Shown: in pieces, positions 1-8,321 of the stretch
How the letters are laid out: the number at the start of each line of letters is the position of its first letter
How positions within the stretch are numbered: position 1 is the stretch's first letter
Assembly (NCBI GenBank): GCA_963707135.1
Contig: CAVPOY010000015.1
Location: 1 to 44,455, forward strand
Direction: 5' to 3'
From: JBGSTR01 sp963707135
Lineage (GTDB): Bacteria; Pseudomonadota; Gammaproteobacteria; Chromatiales; Chromatiaceae
Length of the DNA stretch: 44,455 nt
Made by a program: the position numbers and the translations under genes
Notes under the pieces: model-generated
What the model was told of the DNA's origin: nothing
The model's database searches: none
What the model saw: only the letters and a program-made list of their open reading frames with translations

Positions 1-1703
1 AGGTCGGGCAGCGCGCGCTTGCGCTTGGGTGCCTTGAGGGTCACCGCGGCGAAGCGCAGTTCCAGGGTGGCGGTGCGCGCCGGGCGGTGGTGGCGCCGCG
101 GCACGGCGAGCGCCTGGGTGGCGGCGAGCGGCTGGGCGGCCATGAAGTCCCACAGGCTACCGTGGTCGCGGGTCATGCGCCGGGTGCGCTCGGCGCGCAC
201 CAGCAGGTGTGCGCCCTTGGGCTGCTCGGCGGCGACGAACAGCTCGTAGACATCGGCCTCACGATCCCCGACGCTGACCACGAGGCTGTGCGGGCAGCGC
301 TGGGCGAGGGCCGAGGCGGCCGCATAGCTTTTCAGCCACTTGGCGCTCTCCTTGTCCTCGATGGCGCGCGCGTAGCGGGTCGCGCGCTTGCCGTGGGTCT
401 CGGCATCGCGGGCCCACAGCTGCACGTCGAGCAGCCCCAGCGGCAGTCCCGCGGGGGTGAAGGCCAGCGTGTCGTGCAGCCACAGCCCGAGGCTACCGTC
501 GCGGGTGGTGTTGAGCGGACCGAGGCCCTCGGTGTCGGGGTGCGCGGTGTAGCTGAGTCCGCTGGAGTCCTGCACCGCCAGCACGACCGGCTGCTCGGCA
601 GCGCGCTCGGCGGTGGCCTGGTAATGGGGGGCGAGCAGAGTGTCCATACGCACGCGCGCGTGGTCGAAGAAGCGGTAGGCGGCCTTGGTCTTGGCCCGCG
701 TCCCGCAGGCCTGGGGCAGCTGGGCCTGGGGGCGAGCATAGCAGTCACGCGTGAGCGTGAGCAGGCGCTCGGTGAGGCGACGGTCGCCAAGCTCGGCGGC
801 GCCGAGTTCCGCCTCGGCCCAGTCGGGGATAGGTGTCTCAGGCGCCTGGGCGCCCAGGCGCTCGCGCCACTGTCGGCACAAGGGATAGACATAGACCGCC
901 TTGGCAGTGGCCGCAGCGCTGTGGCGGCGATCATTGCGCCCGCGCCCCTGGGTGTCGCCGAGATAGCGCCAGTTGGCCGCCCGGTAGCAGGTGCCGGCGT
1001 GGCGGCTGGAATCGACGAAGGTCTCCACCAGCACCGGGGTGAGCCCATAGCGCCCCTGCCAGTTGCGCGGCAGGCGGCGCAGGCAGCGCCCGAGCACATG
1101 GGAGGCCAGATGCGGAACCGTGACCTGGGGCAGGATCAGAAAGCGCGTGTTGGCCACCACCTGATCGAGGTGCGCGCGCCGCGTCGCCTCGCTCCAGCCG
1201 ATGAAGCGATCCCGCGCGCCAAGGCGCAGCGCCGGGGCGCTGAAGGCCAGGCCGCCGAGCCAGCCGTAGCGAGGGCTGCGGATGAGATAGCGCAGCTGGG
1301 CCCCGCACAAGGGACCGGCGCCGAGCGGGTGATGGCGCTCGAACAGCCCCCGCCAGAGGCGACTGAGGTCACGCTCGCCCTCACCGATGAGCACCAGCTC
1401 CACCGTCCCCAGCTCAGCGAGCGACAGCGACAGCGCCGCCGGCTCGTCCACGGGCGCCTCCAGCGGCTGCGCCGCCGGTACCGCGCCCTGTGCCGCGGGC
1501 AGTTCGATGAGCCCCTGCTGCTCCAAGCGCCCCAGCGCCACCCGCGCGCTCATCTGCTTGAGGCGCCCGCGCGCATCGCGCCAGTCGAGCCACTCGCAGA
1601 CCTGGCGCGAGAGCGCGCTGCGGCTCAGCCCCGGCACACGCGCCACCGCCTCGCTGAGGCGCGCGAGGATGCTCGGGGTGAACACTTGGCCGCAGACCTC
1701 CAT
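1..1703 (-). CDS. IS4/Tn5-like transposase with N-terminal DUF4338 domain, truncated by window edge
   Basis: The minus-strand frame beginning at the ATG at 1703 stays open to base 1, giving at least 567 residues with no stop in the window. The first ~55 residues look like a small helical DNA-binding region. Residues ~90-290 match DUF4338 (for example SSRHAGTCYRAANWRYLGDTQG). From ~300 on the protein is Tn5/IS50-like: a WAEAELGAAELGDRRLTERL segment, AKTKAAYRFF, then VLAVQDSSGLSY with the first catalytic Asp (D379) and VSVGDREADVYELF with the second (D480). Their spacing is close to that in Tn5 transposase. The catalytic Glu (YREKE region) would lie beyond the window. The element's terminal repeat near 1710-1770 is not recognisable, so its boundary is unknown. 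A long open frame on the opposite strand (87-1928) is an antisense artefact. Confidence 0.85.
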   Translation of the reverse strand, partial: MEVCGQVFTPSILARLSEAVARVPGLSRSALSRQVCEWLDWRDARGRLKQMSARVALGRLEQQGLIELPAAQGAVPAAQPLEAPVDEPAALSLSLAELGTVELVLIGEGERDLSRLWRGLFERHHPLGAGPLCGAQLRYLIRSPRYGWLGGLAFSAPALRLGARDRFIGWSEATRRAHLDQVVANTRFLILPQVTVPHLASHVLGRCLRRLPRNWQGRYGLTPVLVETFVDSSRHAGTCYRAANWRYLGDTQGRGRNDRRHSAAATAKAVYVYPLCRQWRERLGAQAPETPIPDWAEAELGAAELGDRRLTERLLTLTRDCYARPQAQLPQACGTRAKTKAAYRFFDHARVRMDTLLAPHYQATAERAAEQPVVLAVQDSSGLSYTAHPDTEGLGPLNTTRDGSLGLWLHDTLAFTPAGLPLGLLDVQLWARDAETHGKRATRYARAIEDKESAKWLKSYAAASALAQRCPHSLVVSVGDREADVYELFVAAEQPKGAHLLVRAERTRRMTRDHGSLWDFMAAQPLAATQALAVPRRHHRPARTATLELRFAAVTLKAPKRKRALPD

Positions 1704-1771
1704 GGCGGCGACACTCTAGCGCCCGCGCAGCGCGGTGTCCAGCAGAGATATGGGACAAGCTCAGCCCGCAA

Positions 1772-1904
1772 GCGGGAGAGGGGGAACTCGGAAATTCCGT
1801 CCCTGGAACATCTGAGCACAATTGCCCTCACCCCGACCCTATCCGGCGGGCGGGAGAAGGGGAATTCGGAAGTTCCGTCCCTGGAACATCTGGGCACAAT
1901 TGCC
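1772..1904. repeat. Two direct copies of a 55-bp repeat, 78-bp period
   Basis: Copy A is 1772-1826 and copy B is 1850-1904. They match at 51 of 55 positions; each begins with GCGGGAGA, contains TTCCGTCCCTGGAACATCTG and ends GCACAATTGCC. The 23-bp spacer (CTCACCCCGACCCTATCCGG and neighbours) together with the GCGGGAGA start resembles the short CCCTCACCCC...GGGAGAGGGG intergenic repeats common in G+C-rich gammaproteobacteria. Copy B lies inside the last codons of lipB; copy A lies between lipB and the IS4 transposase start. Confidence 0.8.
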
Positions 1905-2520
1905 GCAGCCCGAGCCGTCCGGCGATGAGACCCGCCAGTCCGGTCGCGACCGAGTCCAGGGTCGCGCCGGCGTCCAGGGCGGTCAGCTGAGTCACCTCGA
2001 GCCCGGCATAGCCGCAGGGGTTGATCCGCGCGAAGGGCTCCAGATCCATCGAAACGTTGAGCGCCAGCCCGTGATAGCTGCAACCGTTGCGGATTCGCAG
2101 CCCCAGCGAGGCGATCTTGGCGCCGTCCACGTAGACGCCGGGGGCGTCCGGGCGCGCGGCCGCGGCGATCCCGTGTCCTGCCATCAGGTCGACGACCGAC
2201 TGTTCCAGCAGGTTGACCAGACGCTTGACGCCGATTCCGGCCCGGCGCAGGTCCAGCAACAGGTAGGCGACCAGCTGTCCGGGTCCGTGGTAGGTGACCT
2301 GACCGCCGCGGTCGGCCTTGATCACCGGGATCTCCCGTGGGTCTAGGACGTGCTCCTCGCGCCCGGCCTGACCGAGCGTGAACACGGCAGAGTGCTCCAG
2401 GAGCCAGAGCTCGTCCGCGGCCTCGGGACCGCGGGTGTCTGTGAAGGCGCGCATCGCGCCCCAGACAGTGAGGTAGTCCTGGAGGCCGGGCAATCGGCGC
2501 ACCAGCAGCGGGCCGGTCAC
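1828..2520 (-). CDS. lipB: Octanoyl-[ACP]:protein N-octanoyltransferase LipB
   Basis: LipB moves octanoate from acyl carrier protein onto the lipoyl domains of 2-oxoacid dehydrogenases and GcvH in the cytoplasm, the first step of lipoate synthesis. The 230-residue product carries the family blocks: LEHSAVFTLGQAG, DRGGQVTYHGPGQLVAY, and DGAKIASLGLRIRNGCSYHGLALN with the region of the catalytic Lys, followed by INPCGY with the catalytic Cys region. The GTG start at 2520 overlaps the stop of the upstream ybeD gene (GTGA), indicating translational coupling; the frame is open further upstream but only as ybeD shadow. Oddity: after ~LGLRQL the last ~23 residues are encoded by repeat copy B and do not look like a normal LipB end. 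Confidence 0.93.
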   Translation of the reverse strand: MTGPLLVRRLPGLQDYLTVWGAMRAFTDTRGPEAADELWLLEHSAVFTLGQAGREEHVLDPREIPVIKADRGGQVTYHGPGQLVAYLLLDLRRAGIGVKRLVNLLEQSVVDLMAGHGIAAAARPDAPGVYVDGAKIASLGLRIRNGCSYHGLALNVSMDLEPFARINPCGYAGLEVTQLTALDAGATLDSVATGLAGLIAGRLGLRQLCPDVPGTELPNSPSPARRIGSG

Positions 2521-2786
2521 AATGCCCAGACGACCAGCTCGTGGTCGGTAAGGTCCCGGTAGATGAGGTCGAGCTGCGCCCGGCTTTCGGCCTCGATGGT
2601 CAGCGTGACGGCGACCCACTTGCCACCGCGGCTCGACCGCACCGAGACCGCCGACTCGTCGAGCCCCGGCGCGTGCCGGCGGACGAGCTCGATCACGACG
2701 GACTCGAAGGCGGGGTCCGCACGCCCCATGGCCTTGATCGGGAAGCGGCACGGAAACTCGAACGGGCTCTCGTCGCTATCCGCCAC
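2517..2786 (-). CDS. ybeD: DUF493 family protein YbeD
   Basis: A small 89-residue cytoplasmic protein of the YbeD/DUF493 family, with the opening FPCRFPIKAMG and an alpha-beta fold of ACT-like type. The biochemical role is not established; it is normally found directly before lipB, as here. Its start overlaps the end of the aminotransferase gene by 11 bp and its stop overlaps the lipB GTG by 4-bp GTGA, so the three genes are almost certainly one transcript with coupled translation. Length is normal for the family. Confidence 0.9.
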   Translation of the reverse strand: MADSDESPFEFPCRFPIKAMGRADPAFESVVIELVRRHAPGLDESAVSVRSSRGGKWVAVTLTIEAESRAQLDLIYRDLTDHELVVWAL

Positions 2787-3639
2787 GTCCTTCCCGTACC
2801 CTCGACTTATAATCCTGATAGAGGGCGTCCATGCGCCGCCAGATGGGCCCCGGAACGCCCTCGCCCACCGACTCGCCGTCGATTAGGGTGACCGGCAGCA
2901 CCTCGCGGGTCGAGCTGCTGATCCAGACCTCGTCGGCGTGCCGGAGCTCCTCGGCGGAGATATCCCGCTCCTCGAACCTCAACCCGCCACCCCGCGCCAG
3001 GTCGATGGCCAGGTCGCGTGTGATGCCGGTCAGGATCAGGTGACCCGTCGGCGGGGTCGCGATTTCGCCGCCGGTGACTGCGAAGACGTTGGTCGACGAT
3101 CCCTCGGTGACCAGGCCATCCCGGATCATGATGGTCTCCATGGCACCCTCGTCCTCGGCCTCGCGGCGCATCATTACCGCCGCGAGCAGGGACACGCACT
3201 TGATCTCCCCGCGGAACCATCGGATGTCGGGGCGGGTGACGCAGGCGACACCCCGGGCGGCTACCTCCGGCTTGCGCGGCTTGATCGGCTTGGCCATCGC
3301 GAACACGGTCGGCTCCACGCCGTCGGGGCACAGGTGGTCGCGCTCGGGTGGCGCGCCGCGGGTGATCTGGAGGTAAACGGACTGGTCCGCGGCCGGCGGC
3401 GCGCCGATCAGCCGATCGAGCACCGAGCGCCACTCGCCCCGGGTCAGCGGATTGACCAGCCGGATCGCCGATAGGCTGTTTTCGAGCCGGTCTAGGTGCT
3501 CCTCCAAGCGCAGAAAATACCCGCCATAGCTCGGGATCACCTCGTAGGCGCCGTCGCCGAACAGGAAGCCCCGGTCCATGACCGAGACCCGCCCCTGCTC
3601 CGGGGGGACGAAACGGCCGTTCAGATAGATCTCGGTCAT
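2776..3639 (-). CDS. dat: D-amino acid aminotransferase (class IV PLP fold)
   Basis: A 287-residue PLP-dependent transaminase of fold type IV, most likely D-alanine transaminase, which makes D-Glu and D-Ala for peptidoglycan. The start is MTEIYLNGRF at 3639; upstream in-frame codons overlap dacA and are not expected. Key signs are VMDRGFLFGDGAYEV near the N-terminus, the PLP Lys in GEIKCVSLL (K147) and the PLP-phosphate/substrate Glu in VTEGSSTNVF (E179). Branched-chain aminotransferase or 4-amino-4-deoxychorismate lyase are the alternatives within the fold. Its place between the D,D-carboxypeptidase dacA (16 bp upstream) and ybeD supports a wall-related role. Confidence 0.85.
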   Translation of the reverse strand: MTEIYLNGRFVPPEQGRVSVMDRGFLFGDGAYEVIPSYGGYFLRLEEHLDRLENSLSAIRLVNPLTRGEWRSVLDRLIGAPPAADQSVYLQITRGAPPERDHLCPDGVEPTVFAMAKPIKPRKPEVAARGVACVTRPDIRWFRGEIKCVSLLAAVMMRREAEDEGAMETIMIRDGLVTEGSSTNVFAVTGGEIATPPTGHLILTGITRDLAIDLARGGGLRFEERDISAEELRHADEVWISSSTREVLPVTLIDGESVGEGVPGPIWRRMDALYQDYKSRVREGRGG

Positions 3640-3655
3640 GGTCGGCGCACCGCGG

Positions 3656-4798
3656 TCAAAACATCTGCAGCAGGCTGTCCTTGGCCTTCTGCCACAGACC
3701 GCCCTCGCCAACGTCCTGCAACGCGACCAGAGGGACCCGAGTCACCTCCTCGTCGACCAGGGTCACCACGATGTCGCCGACACGCGTGCCCTTCGGGATC
3801 GGTGCGGTCAGCTCGGGCTGTTTCTCTATCCTGGCCGCGAGCTGCTCGTAGCGCCCGCGCGGGATGGTCGCGAACACGTCGGACGCCGGCCCGACCGGCA
3901 GCTCCTCCAGGTCTCCCTTCCAGACCCGCAGTGTCTGCACCGGCTTGTCAGCCGGGTAGAGACGGTGGCTCTCGTAGAACCGAAAGCCGTAATTGAGCAT
4001 CGCCAGGCTGTCGCGCGCCCGCACTTCCGGCCCCGACGATCCCATCAGCGCCGAGACGAGCCGCATATCGTCCCGCTTTGCCGAGGACACCAGGCAGTAC
4101 CCGGCTGCCTGGGTGTACCCGGTCTTGACACCGTCCACGGAGTCGTCCCGCCACAGCAGCTTGTTGCGATTTTTCTGGGTTATTTCGTTGAAAGTGAACT
4201 CCTTGGTCTTGTACCAGGCGTAGAACTGTGGGTAGTCCCGGATGAGGGCCATCGCCAGCTTCGCGGTGTCGCGCGCGGTGGTGTAAAGCTCGGGGTCGGG
4301 AAGGCCCGTGGCGTTCGTGAAGTGCGAGTTGGTCATGCCGAGTCGGCGCGCCTGCGCGTTCATCATCTCGGCGAACGTCTGCTCACTGCCGGCGACACGC
4401 TCGGCCAGCGCAACGCTGGCGTCGTTTCCGGACTGGATCATCATGCCCTTGATCAGGTCCTCGACCCTGACCTGCTTTCCGACCTCGATGAACATCTTCG
4501 AGCCCCCGGTGCGCCAGGCGTTCTCGCTGACGAGCACCTGGTCCTCGAGGCTCACGCGACCCTCTGCGATCTCCCGAAAGACCACGTAGCCGGTCATTAT
4601 CTTGGTCAGGCTGGCCGGCTCGACGCGCTCGTCGGCGTTTACCTCCGCGAGTGTCATGCCGCTGTTGAAGTCCATCAGGATGTAACTCTTGGCGTCTATC
4701 GCGGGCGGGTCGGGAATCGGCATCTGGGCCGCGCCGGCGACCGCCGACAGCAGGAAAACCAGCAACAGTGGGGCCATAAATCGTGTAGCGGACTTCAT
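3656..4798 (-). CDS. dacA: D-alanyl-D-alanine carboxypeptidase (PBP5/6 type)
   Basis: A periplasmic serine D,D-carboxypeptidase that removes the terminal D-Ala from peptidoglycan stem peptides. The 380-residue product begins MKSATRFMAPLLL with a Sec signal ending near AGAAQ (cleavage ~residue 24). All three penicillin-binding motifs are present: S63-L-T-K66 (PASLTKIM), S123-G-N125, and K225-T-G (DGVKTGYT). A C-terminal PBP5-type beta domain follows and the protein ends in a Leu/Phe-rich amphipathic segment (AKDSLLQMF), the usual membrane-surface anchor. The longer in-frame start would add a segment ahead of the signal peptide and is rejected. It sits 118 bp downstream of rlpA in the same direction. 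Confidence 0.95.
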   Translation of the reverse strand: MKSATRFMAPLLLVFLLSAVAGAAQMPIPDPPAIDAKSYILMDFNSGMTLAEVNADERVEPASLTKIMTGYVVFREIAEGRVSLEDQVLVSENAWRTGGSKMFIEVGKQVRVEDLIKGMMIQSGNDASVALAERVAGSEQTFAEMMNAQARRLGMTNSHFTNATGLPDPELYTTARDTAKLAMALIRDYPQFYAWYKTKEFTFNEITQKNRNKLLWRDDSVDGVKTGYTQAAGYCLVSSAKRDDMRLVSALMGSSGPEVRARDSLAMLNYGFRFYESHRLYPADKPVQTLRVWKGDLEELPVGPASDVFATIPRGRYEQLAARIEKQPELTAPIPKGTRVGDIVVTLVDEEVTRVPLVALQDVGEGGLWQKAKDSLLQMF

Positions 4799-4916
4799 AT
4801 AGGGGTCTTCAGACGGGAATTCAGGAGTCGGAAGGCGGGGCGGGTCGCCCGCCATTCTAGCGCCGGGCCCCGGGTTTTCACACCCGTGGACCCGGCCAGA
4901 GGGACCGACGCGAGGT

Positions 4917-6053
4917 TCAGTTCAGAACGCGCTGCGGCTGATTCACGCCGAGCGCCACGATCTGGCGGGAGACGCGGGCCGCATCGCCCTCGGAAGCGAG
5001 CGGACCGATACGCACCTTGTACAGACTCGCCCCGCTGTCGCCGGCCTTGTGGACCCGGACCTGGTCCGCGAGACTCCCGACCAGACGCTCGCGAAGCCGC
5101 TCGGCGTTGACCGGATTCCCGAAGGCGCCGACCTGCAGATAGATCGGATTTCCCGGCGTCGAGCCCTTGGCAACGGCGGCGACCGCCGCGTCGACGGCGC
5201 GCTGGTGGCTGTCGCGCGACGGGACACTCGGCGTTTCAGGTGCAGCGGCAGCCGGTCTGGGCGCCGGCTCGACGGCCGCGACCTCGGGTCTCGGCTCGGC
5301 CAAGGGCGCCTCCGTTGCAGCTACCACGGGCTCGTCCGCCCGCTTGGCCGAAGGAGCGGCTGCCGGCGCTGGCGGAGTTTCGCGCCGTGGCTTGGGCGGG
5401 TCCGTTCGCGCCACGGTACGCCGCGCGGGCGCCGGTTTGGCCGCCGGCTTGTCGGCTAGGAACGGACCCTTGTCCGAGTCGGGACGGGACGGATCGATCG
5501 CCCGCACCTCAACCATCGCGGTGCCCTTCTTGACGACGCCGAGCTTGGTGGCCGCCGCGTACGAGAGGTCGATCACACGAGGCCCGTGGAACGGGCCCCG
5601 ATCGTTGATCTTGACGACCGCGCTGCGGCCGTTCTCGAGGTTGGTCACCCGCGCGTAGGTCGGCAGCGGCAGCGATTTGTGAGCCGCCGTCATCTGGTAC
5701 ATGTCGTAGCGCTCGCCGGAACTAGTCTTACGTCCATGGAAATTGGGTCCGTACCAGGACGCCAGACCGCGCTCGACATGACCTTGGCTGCTGGTCTTGG
5801 TGTGGTAGCGCTTGCCGAAGACCACGTAGGTCGCCGGATTGCCATACCTGGCCCGAGGCTCCACCCGCGGCACGGCGTCGGGAATATTCTCCAGATCGCC
5901 CGGGATCTGCTCATTTTCCCCCAGGGTCCGCGATCCCCCGGTGCTCGAGCAGCCCGAGAGCAGCAATGCCCATACCAGCGCCCCGCCCGCCAGCCAGACA
6001 CCCCGACCGGCCCCATAGCCGAGGCCAGAATTACCCCGTTTGCGTTCGAACAT
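4917..6053 (-). CDS. rlpA: Septal ring lytic transglycosylase RlpA, lipoprotein with SPOR domain
   Basis: RlpA cleaves glycan strands lacking stem peptides and helps daughter-cell separation. The 378-residue product starts MFERKRGN with a GGGGGA Shine-Dalgarno run upstream. A lipobox (LLLSGC, C35) indicates an outer-membrane lipoprotein. The double-psi beta-barrel spans ~93-186 (ASWYGPNFHGRKTSSGE...). E114, H125 and D151 have the same spacing as the catalytic residues of Pseudomonas aeruginosa RlpA. A low-complexity Pro/Ala/Lys/Glu linker (~190-295) leads to a C-terminal SPOR domain (~302-378; PIYLQVGAFGNPVNAERLRE), which binds denuded glycan at the septum. Confidence 0.94.
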   Translation of the reverse strand: MFERKRGNSGLGYGAGRGVWLAGGALVWALLLSGCSSTGGSRTLGENEQIPGDLENIPDAVPRVEPRARYGNPATYVVFGKRYHTKTSSQGHVERGLASWYGPNFHGRKTSSGERYDMYQMTAAHKSLPLPTYARVTNLENGRSAVVKINDRGPFHGPRVIDLSYAAATKLGVVKKGTAMVEVRAIDPSRPDSDKGPFLADKPAAKPAPARRTVARTDPPKPRRETPPAPAAAPSAKRADEPVVAATEAPLAEPRPEVAAVEPAPRPAAAAPETPSVPSRDSHQRAVDAAVAAVAKGSTPGNPIYLQVGAFGNPVNAERLRERLVGSLADQVRVHKAGDSGASLYKVRIGPLASEGDAARVSRQIVALGVNQPQRVLN

Positions 6054-6074
6054 TTGTGCTTCCCCCCGAAAGCG

Positions 6075-6091
6075 CTCTGCCAATGGCAGAG
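6075..6091. promoter_or_regulatory. Perfect inverted repeat just upstream of rlpA
   Basis: CTCTGCC-AAT-GGCAGAG is a perfect 7-bp inverted repeat with a 3-nt loop. It lies ~20 bp upstream of the rlpA start, immediately before its G-rich Shine-Dalgarno sequence, in the 77-bp gap after mltB. It could form an mRNA hairpin affecting rlpA translation or be a protein site; nothing in the window decides this. Confidence 0.4.
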
Positions 6092-6130
6092 TCCGTCAAC
6101 GCGCGCACGCGGCGCTAAATCACGTCCGAA

Positions 6131-7126
6131 TCAGGCTCCGTCCGCGTACCGCGCCCGGATCTCCTGACTCAGCTGGTAGACGGCCATCGCGTAAAGGTTG
6201 CTGTGGTTGTAACGCGTGATCACGTAGAAGTTGTCGAGCCCGACCCAGTACTCGTCGACGGTCCCGTCGAGCCGGATCAGGGCGGCCGGCGCGGAGGAGT
6301 CAATCGGCTCGCGCCAGTCAACCCCCGCTACTCGCAGCCCGCCCGCCGTGGTGTTCGGCTTGAGCGGCTTCTTCTCGGCGATTTCGATTCGGGACGGCAG
6401 CGCATCCGGGACCTGCGCCGGGACGGCAACTGGCTCGCCGCTTCGCCAGCCGTGCCGGCTGAAGTAGTTGGCGACGCTGCCGATCACGTCCTCGTCGCTG
6501 TTCCAGAGATCGCGTCGTCCATCGCCGTCGACGTCGACGGCATAGGCCCGGTAGCTGGATGCGATGAACTGGGGCTTGCCGAGGGCGCCCGCGTACGATC
6601 CGACCGCAGCGGCCGGGTCCACCTGCTCGTCGCGGCTCAACAGCAGAAACTCCTCGAGCTCGCCGCGGAAAAAGTCCGCGCGCTTCGGGTAGGAAAAACC
6701 TAGCGTGGTCAGGGCGTCGAGCACCCGATGCTTTCCGACGTTGCCGCCGTAGCTGGTCTCAACACCGATGATGGCCACGATGACCTCCGGGGGCACGCCG
6801 AAGCTGGACTCGACTCGGCCCAGGGTCCCGGCGTTCTTCCGCCAGAAGGCGACCCCGCCCGAGATGCGCTCCGGGGTAAGAAAGAGCCGGCGATACTGAT
6901 GCCAAGGCTTGCCCTCGTAGGGGCGGTTCATCGCATCGATGATGTCCTGCCGGTAGCTCGCGCGGCGTAGGAGCGCCTGGATTTCGGAGGCGTCCAGGCC
7001 GTGCTTGTCGGCCATGTCGGCCGCGAACTGGTCGGCTCCGGCCCGATACGACGCGGGCTCGGCCGCCAGCGACGAGGCCGAGAACAGGGTGGCGACGACG
7101 GCGGTCAGGAGGGGGTTGAAACGCAT
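6131..7126 (-). CDS. mltB: Membrane-bound lytic murein transglycosylase B
   Basis: MltB (lytic transglycosylase family 3, Slt35-like) cleaves peptidoglycan glycan strands to 1,6-anhydro ends. The 331-residue product begins with a Sec signal ending around SSLAAEP (~residue 22); there is no lipobox Cys, so this copy is probably soluble periplasmic. The catalytic Glu is E123 in GVETSYGGNVG. Other family blocks are GALGKPQFIASSYRAYAVD and the metal-loop-like VDGDGRRDLW. The C-terminal NFYVITRYNHSNLYAMAVYQ is typical. It lies between rodA (60-bp gap) and rlpA in the wall cluster. Confidence 0.93.
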   Translation of the reverse strand: MRFNPLLTAVVATLFSASSLAAEPASYRAGADQFAADMADKHGLDASEIQALLRRASYRQDIIDAMNRPYEGKPWHQYRRLFLTPERISGGVAFWRKNAGTLGRVESSFGVPPEVIVAIIGVETSYGGNVGKHRVLDALTTLGFSYPKRADFFRGELEEFLLLSRDEQVDPAAAVGSYAGALGKPQFIASSYRAYAVDVDGDGRRDLWNSDEDVIGSVANYFSRHGWRSGEPVAVPAQVPDALPSRIEIAEKKPLKPNTTAGGLRVAGVDWREPIDSSAPAALIRLDGTVDEYWVGLDNFYVITRYNHSNLYAMAVYQLSQEIRARYADGA

Positions 7127-7168
7127 CTGGAGCCCCGGGGCGGCATCACTATCTCAGATTTTGCCTAC

Positions 7169-7174
7169 AGTATA
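7169..7174 (-). promoter_or_regulatory. Possible -10 box for mltB
   Basis: On the minus strand the 60-bp rodA-mltB gap contains TATACT about 43 bases ahead of the mltB ATG. No good -35 hexamer is seen at 16-18 bp, so this would be at best a weak internal promoter in an otherwise continuous operon. Confidence 0.25.
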
Positions 7175-7186
7175 GGTGCAAAGCGT

Positions 7187-8321
7187 CTAAATACGTAATA
7201 GTTTTCGATGAGTCTGGATCGACATAAGGATCCCGAAGCCCGCCATGAGCGTCACCATCGATGTCCCGCCGTAACTGACCAGCGGCAAGGGAACCCCAAC
7301 GACAGGCAACAGTCCGCTCACCATTCCGGTGTTTACGAAGACATAGACGAAGAAAATCGAGCGAGAGCCCTCCCGCCAGCAGCCGCCCGTAGCTGTCCCC
7401 CGCATTCGTCGCGATCACCAGGCCGCGGACGATGATGAACAGGTAAGCGGCGAGCAGCGCCAGGATTCCGGCAAGCCCAAACTCCTCGCCGATCACGGCG
7501 AAGATGAAGTCGGTATGGCGCTCCGGGAGGAACTCCAGATGCGACTGGGTCCCGTTCAGCCAACCCTTGCCGAAGACACCGCCGGACCCGATGGCGATCT
7601 GGGACTGGATGATGTGATAGCCGGTACCCAGGGGGTCAGACCCCGGATCGAGAAAGGTCAGGACCCGGTTGCGCTGATAGTCGTGCATCCCGTACCAGAG
7701 CAACGGGGCCAGCACCGCCGCCAGCCCCACCAGCAGCGCGATCAGCCGCCAGCTCATGCCGGCAATGAACAGCACCGTGACACCGGCGCTCGCGACCAGC
7801 AGCGCGGTGCCAAGATCCGGCTGCCTGGCGATCAGCAGCACCGGCACGGCGGTAAGAGCCGCCGCCGCGAGCACCGCTATCGGGCCCGGCGGCAGGGGAC
7901 GTCGGGCCAGGAACCAGGCGAGCGCCATCGGTACCGCGAGCTTGAGTATCTCCGAGGGCTGGAATCTGACTACGCCCAGGTCGAGCCAGCGTTGGGCACC
8001 CTTGCCCACCTCGCCGAACAGCAGCACGGCGACCAGCATGAGCACGCCGACCAGGTACAGTGGCGACGACCAGCGTCGAAACTGCGCCGGCGGGACCTGC
8101 GCCAGCGCGACCATCAGCGTGAAGGCGATGCCCAGCCGCGCCAGCTGGCGCTCGACCGCGCCGAGGTCCTGGTCGCTGGCGCTGTAGAGCGCCACCAGAC
8201 CGAATCCGCAAACAAGCAGCAGACCGGCCAGCAGAAGGGCGTCGATGTGGAGTCGTCCCAGGAGGCCGATGTCGGCCGGATCCGGCCCGTCGAGGCTCGA
8301 CGAGTAGGACCTAGTCGTCAT
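7187..8321 (-). CDS. rodA: Peptidoglycan glycosyltransferase RodA (one frameshift)
   Basis: RodA is the SEDS-family glycan polymerase of the elongasome and partners PBP2. The start is MTTRSYSSS at 8321, overlapping the end of mrdA by 11 bp. The protein has about ten membrane segments and SEDS blocks such as RQPDLGTALL, GVVRFQPSEILKLAVP and GGVFGKGWLNGTQSHLEFLPE. The frame breaks near 7358: the upstream frame reads LAGGLSL then nonsense, and the next frame continues IFFVYVFVNTGMVSG and ends at 7187. Removing the single C at ~7358 (plus strand) gives a 377-residue protein that runs through this region at the E. coli RodA length. This is a likely consensus error, or else a pseudogene lacking the last two helices. 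Confidence 0.88.

Noticed and set aside
87..1928. 613-codon plus-strand open frame
   Set aside because: It is antisense to the IS4/DUF4338 transposase, has an Arg/Ala/Gly/Gln-rich non-protein-like translation, and arises from the G+C bias.
3638..5110. 490-codon plus-strand open frame
   Set aside because: Antisense to dacA and the end of rlpA.
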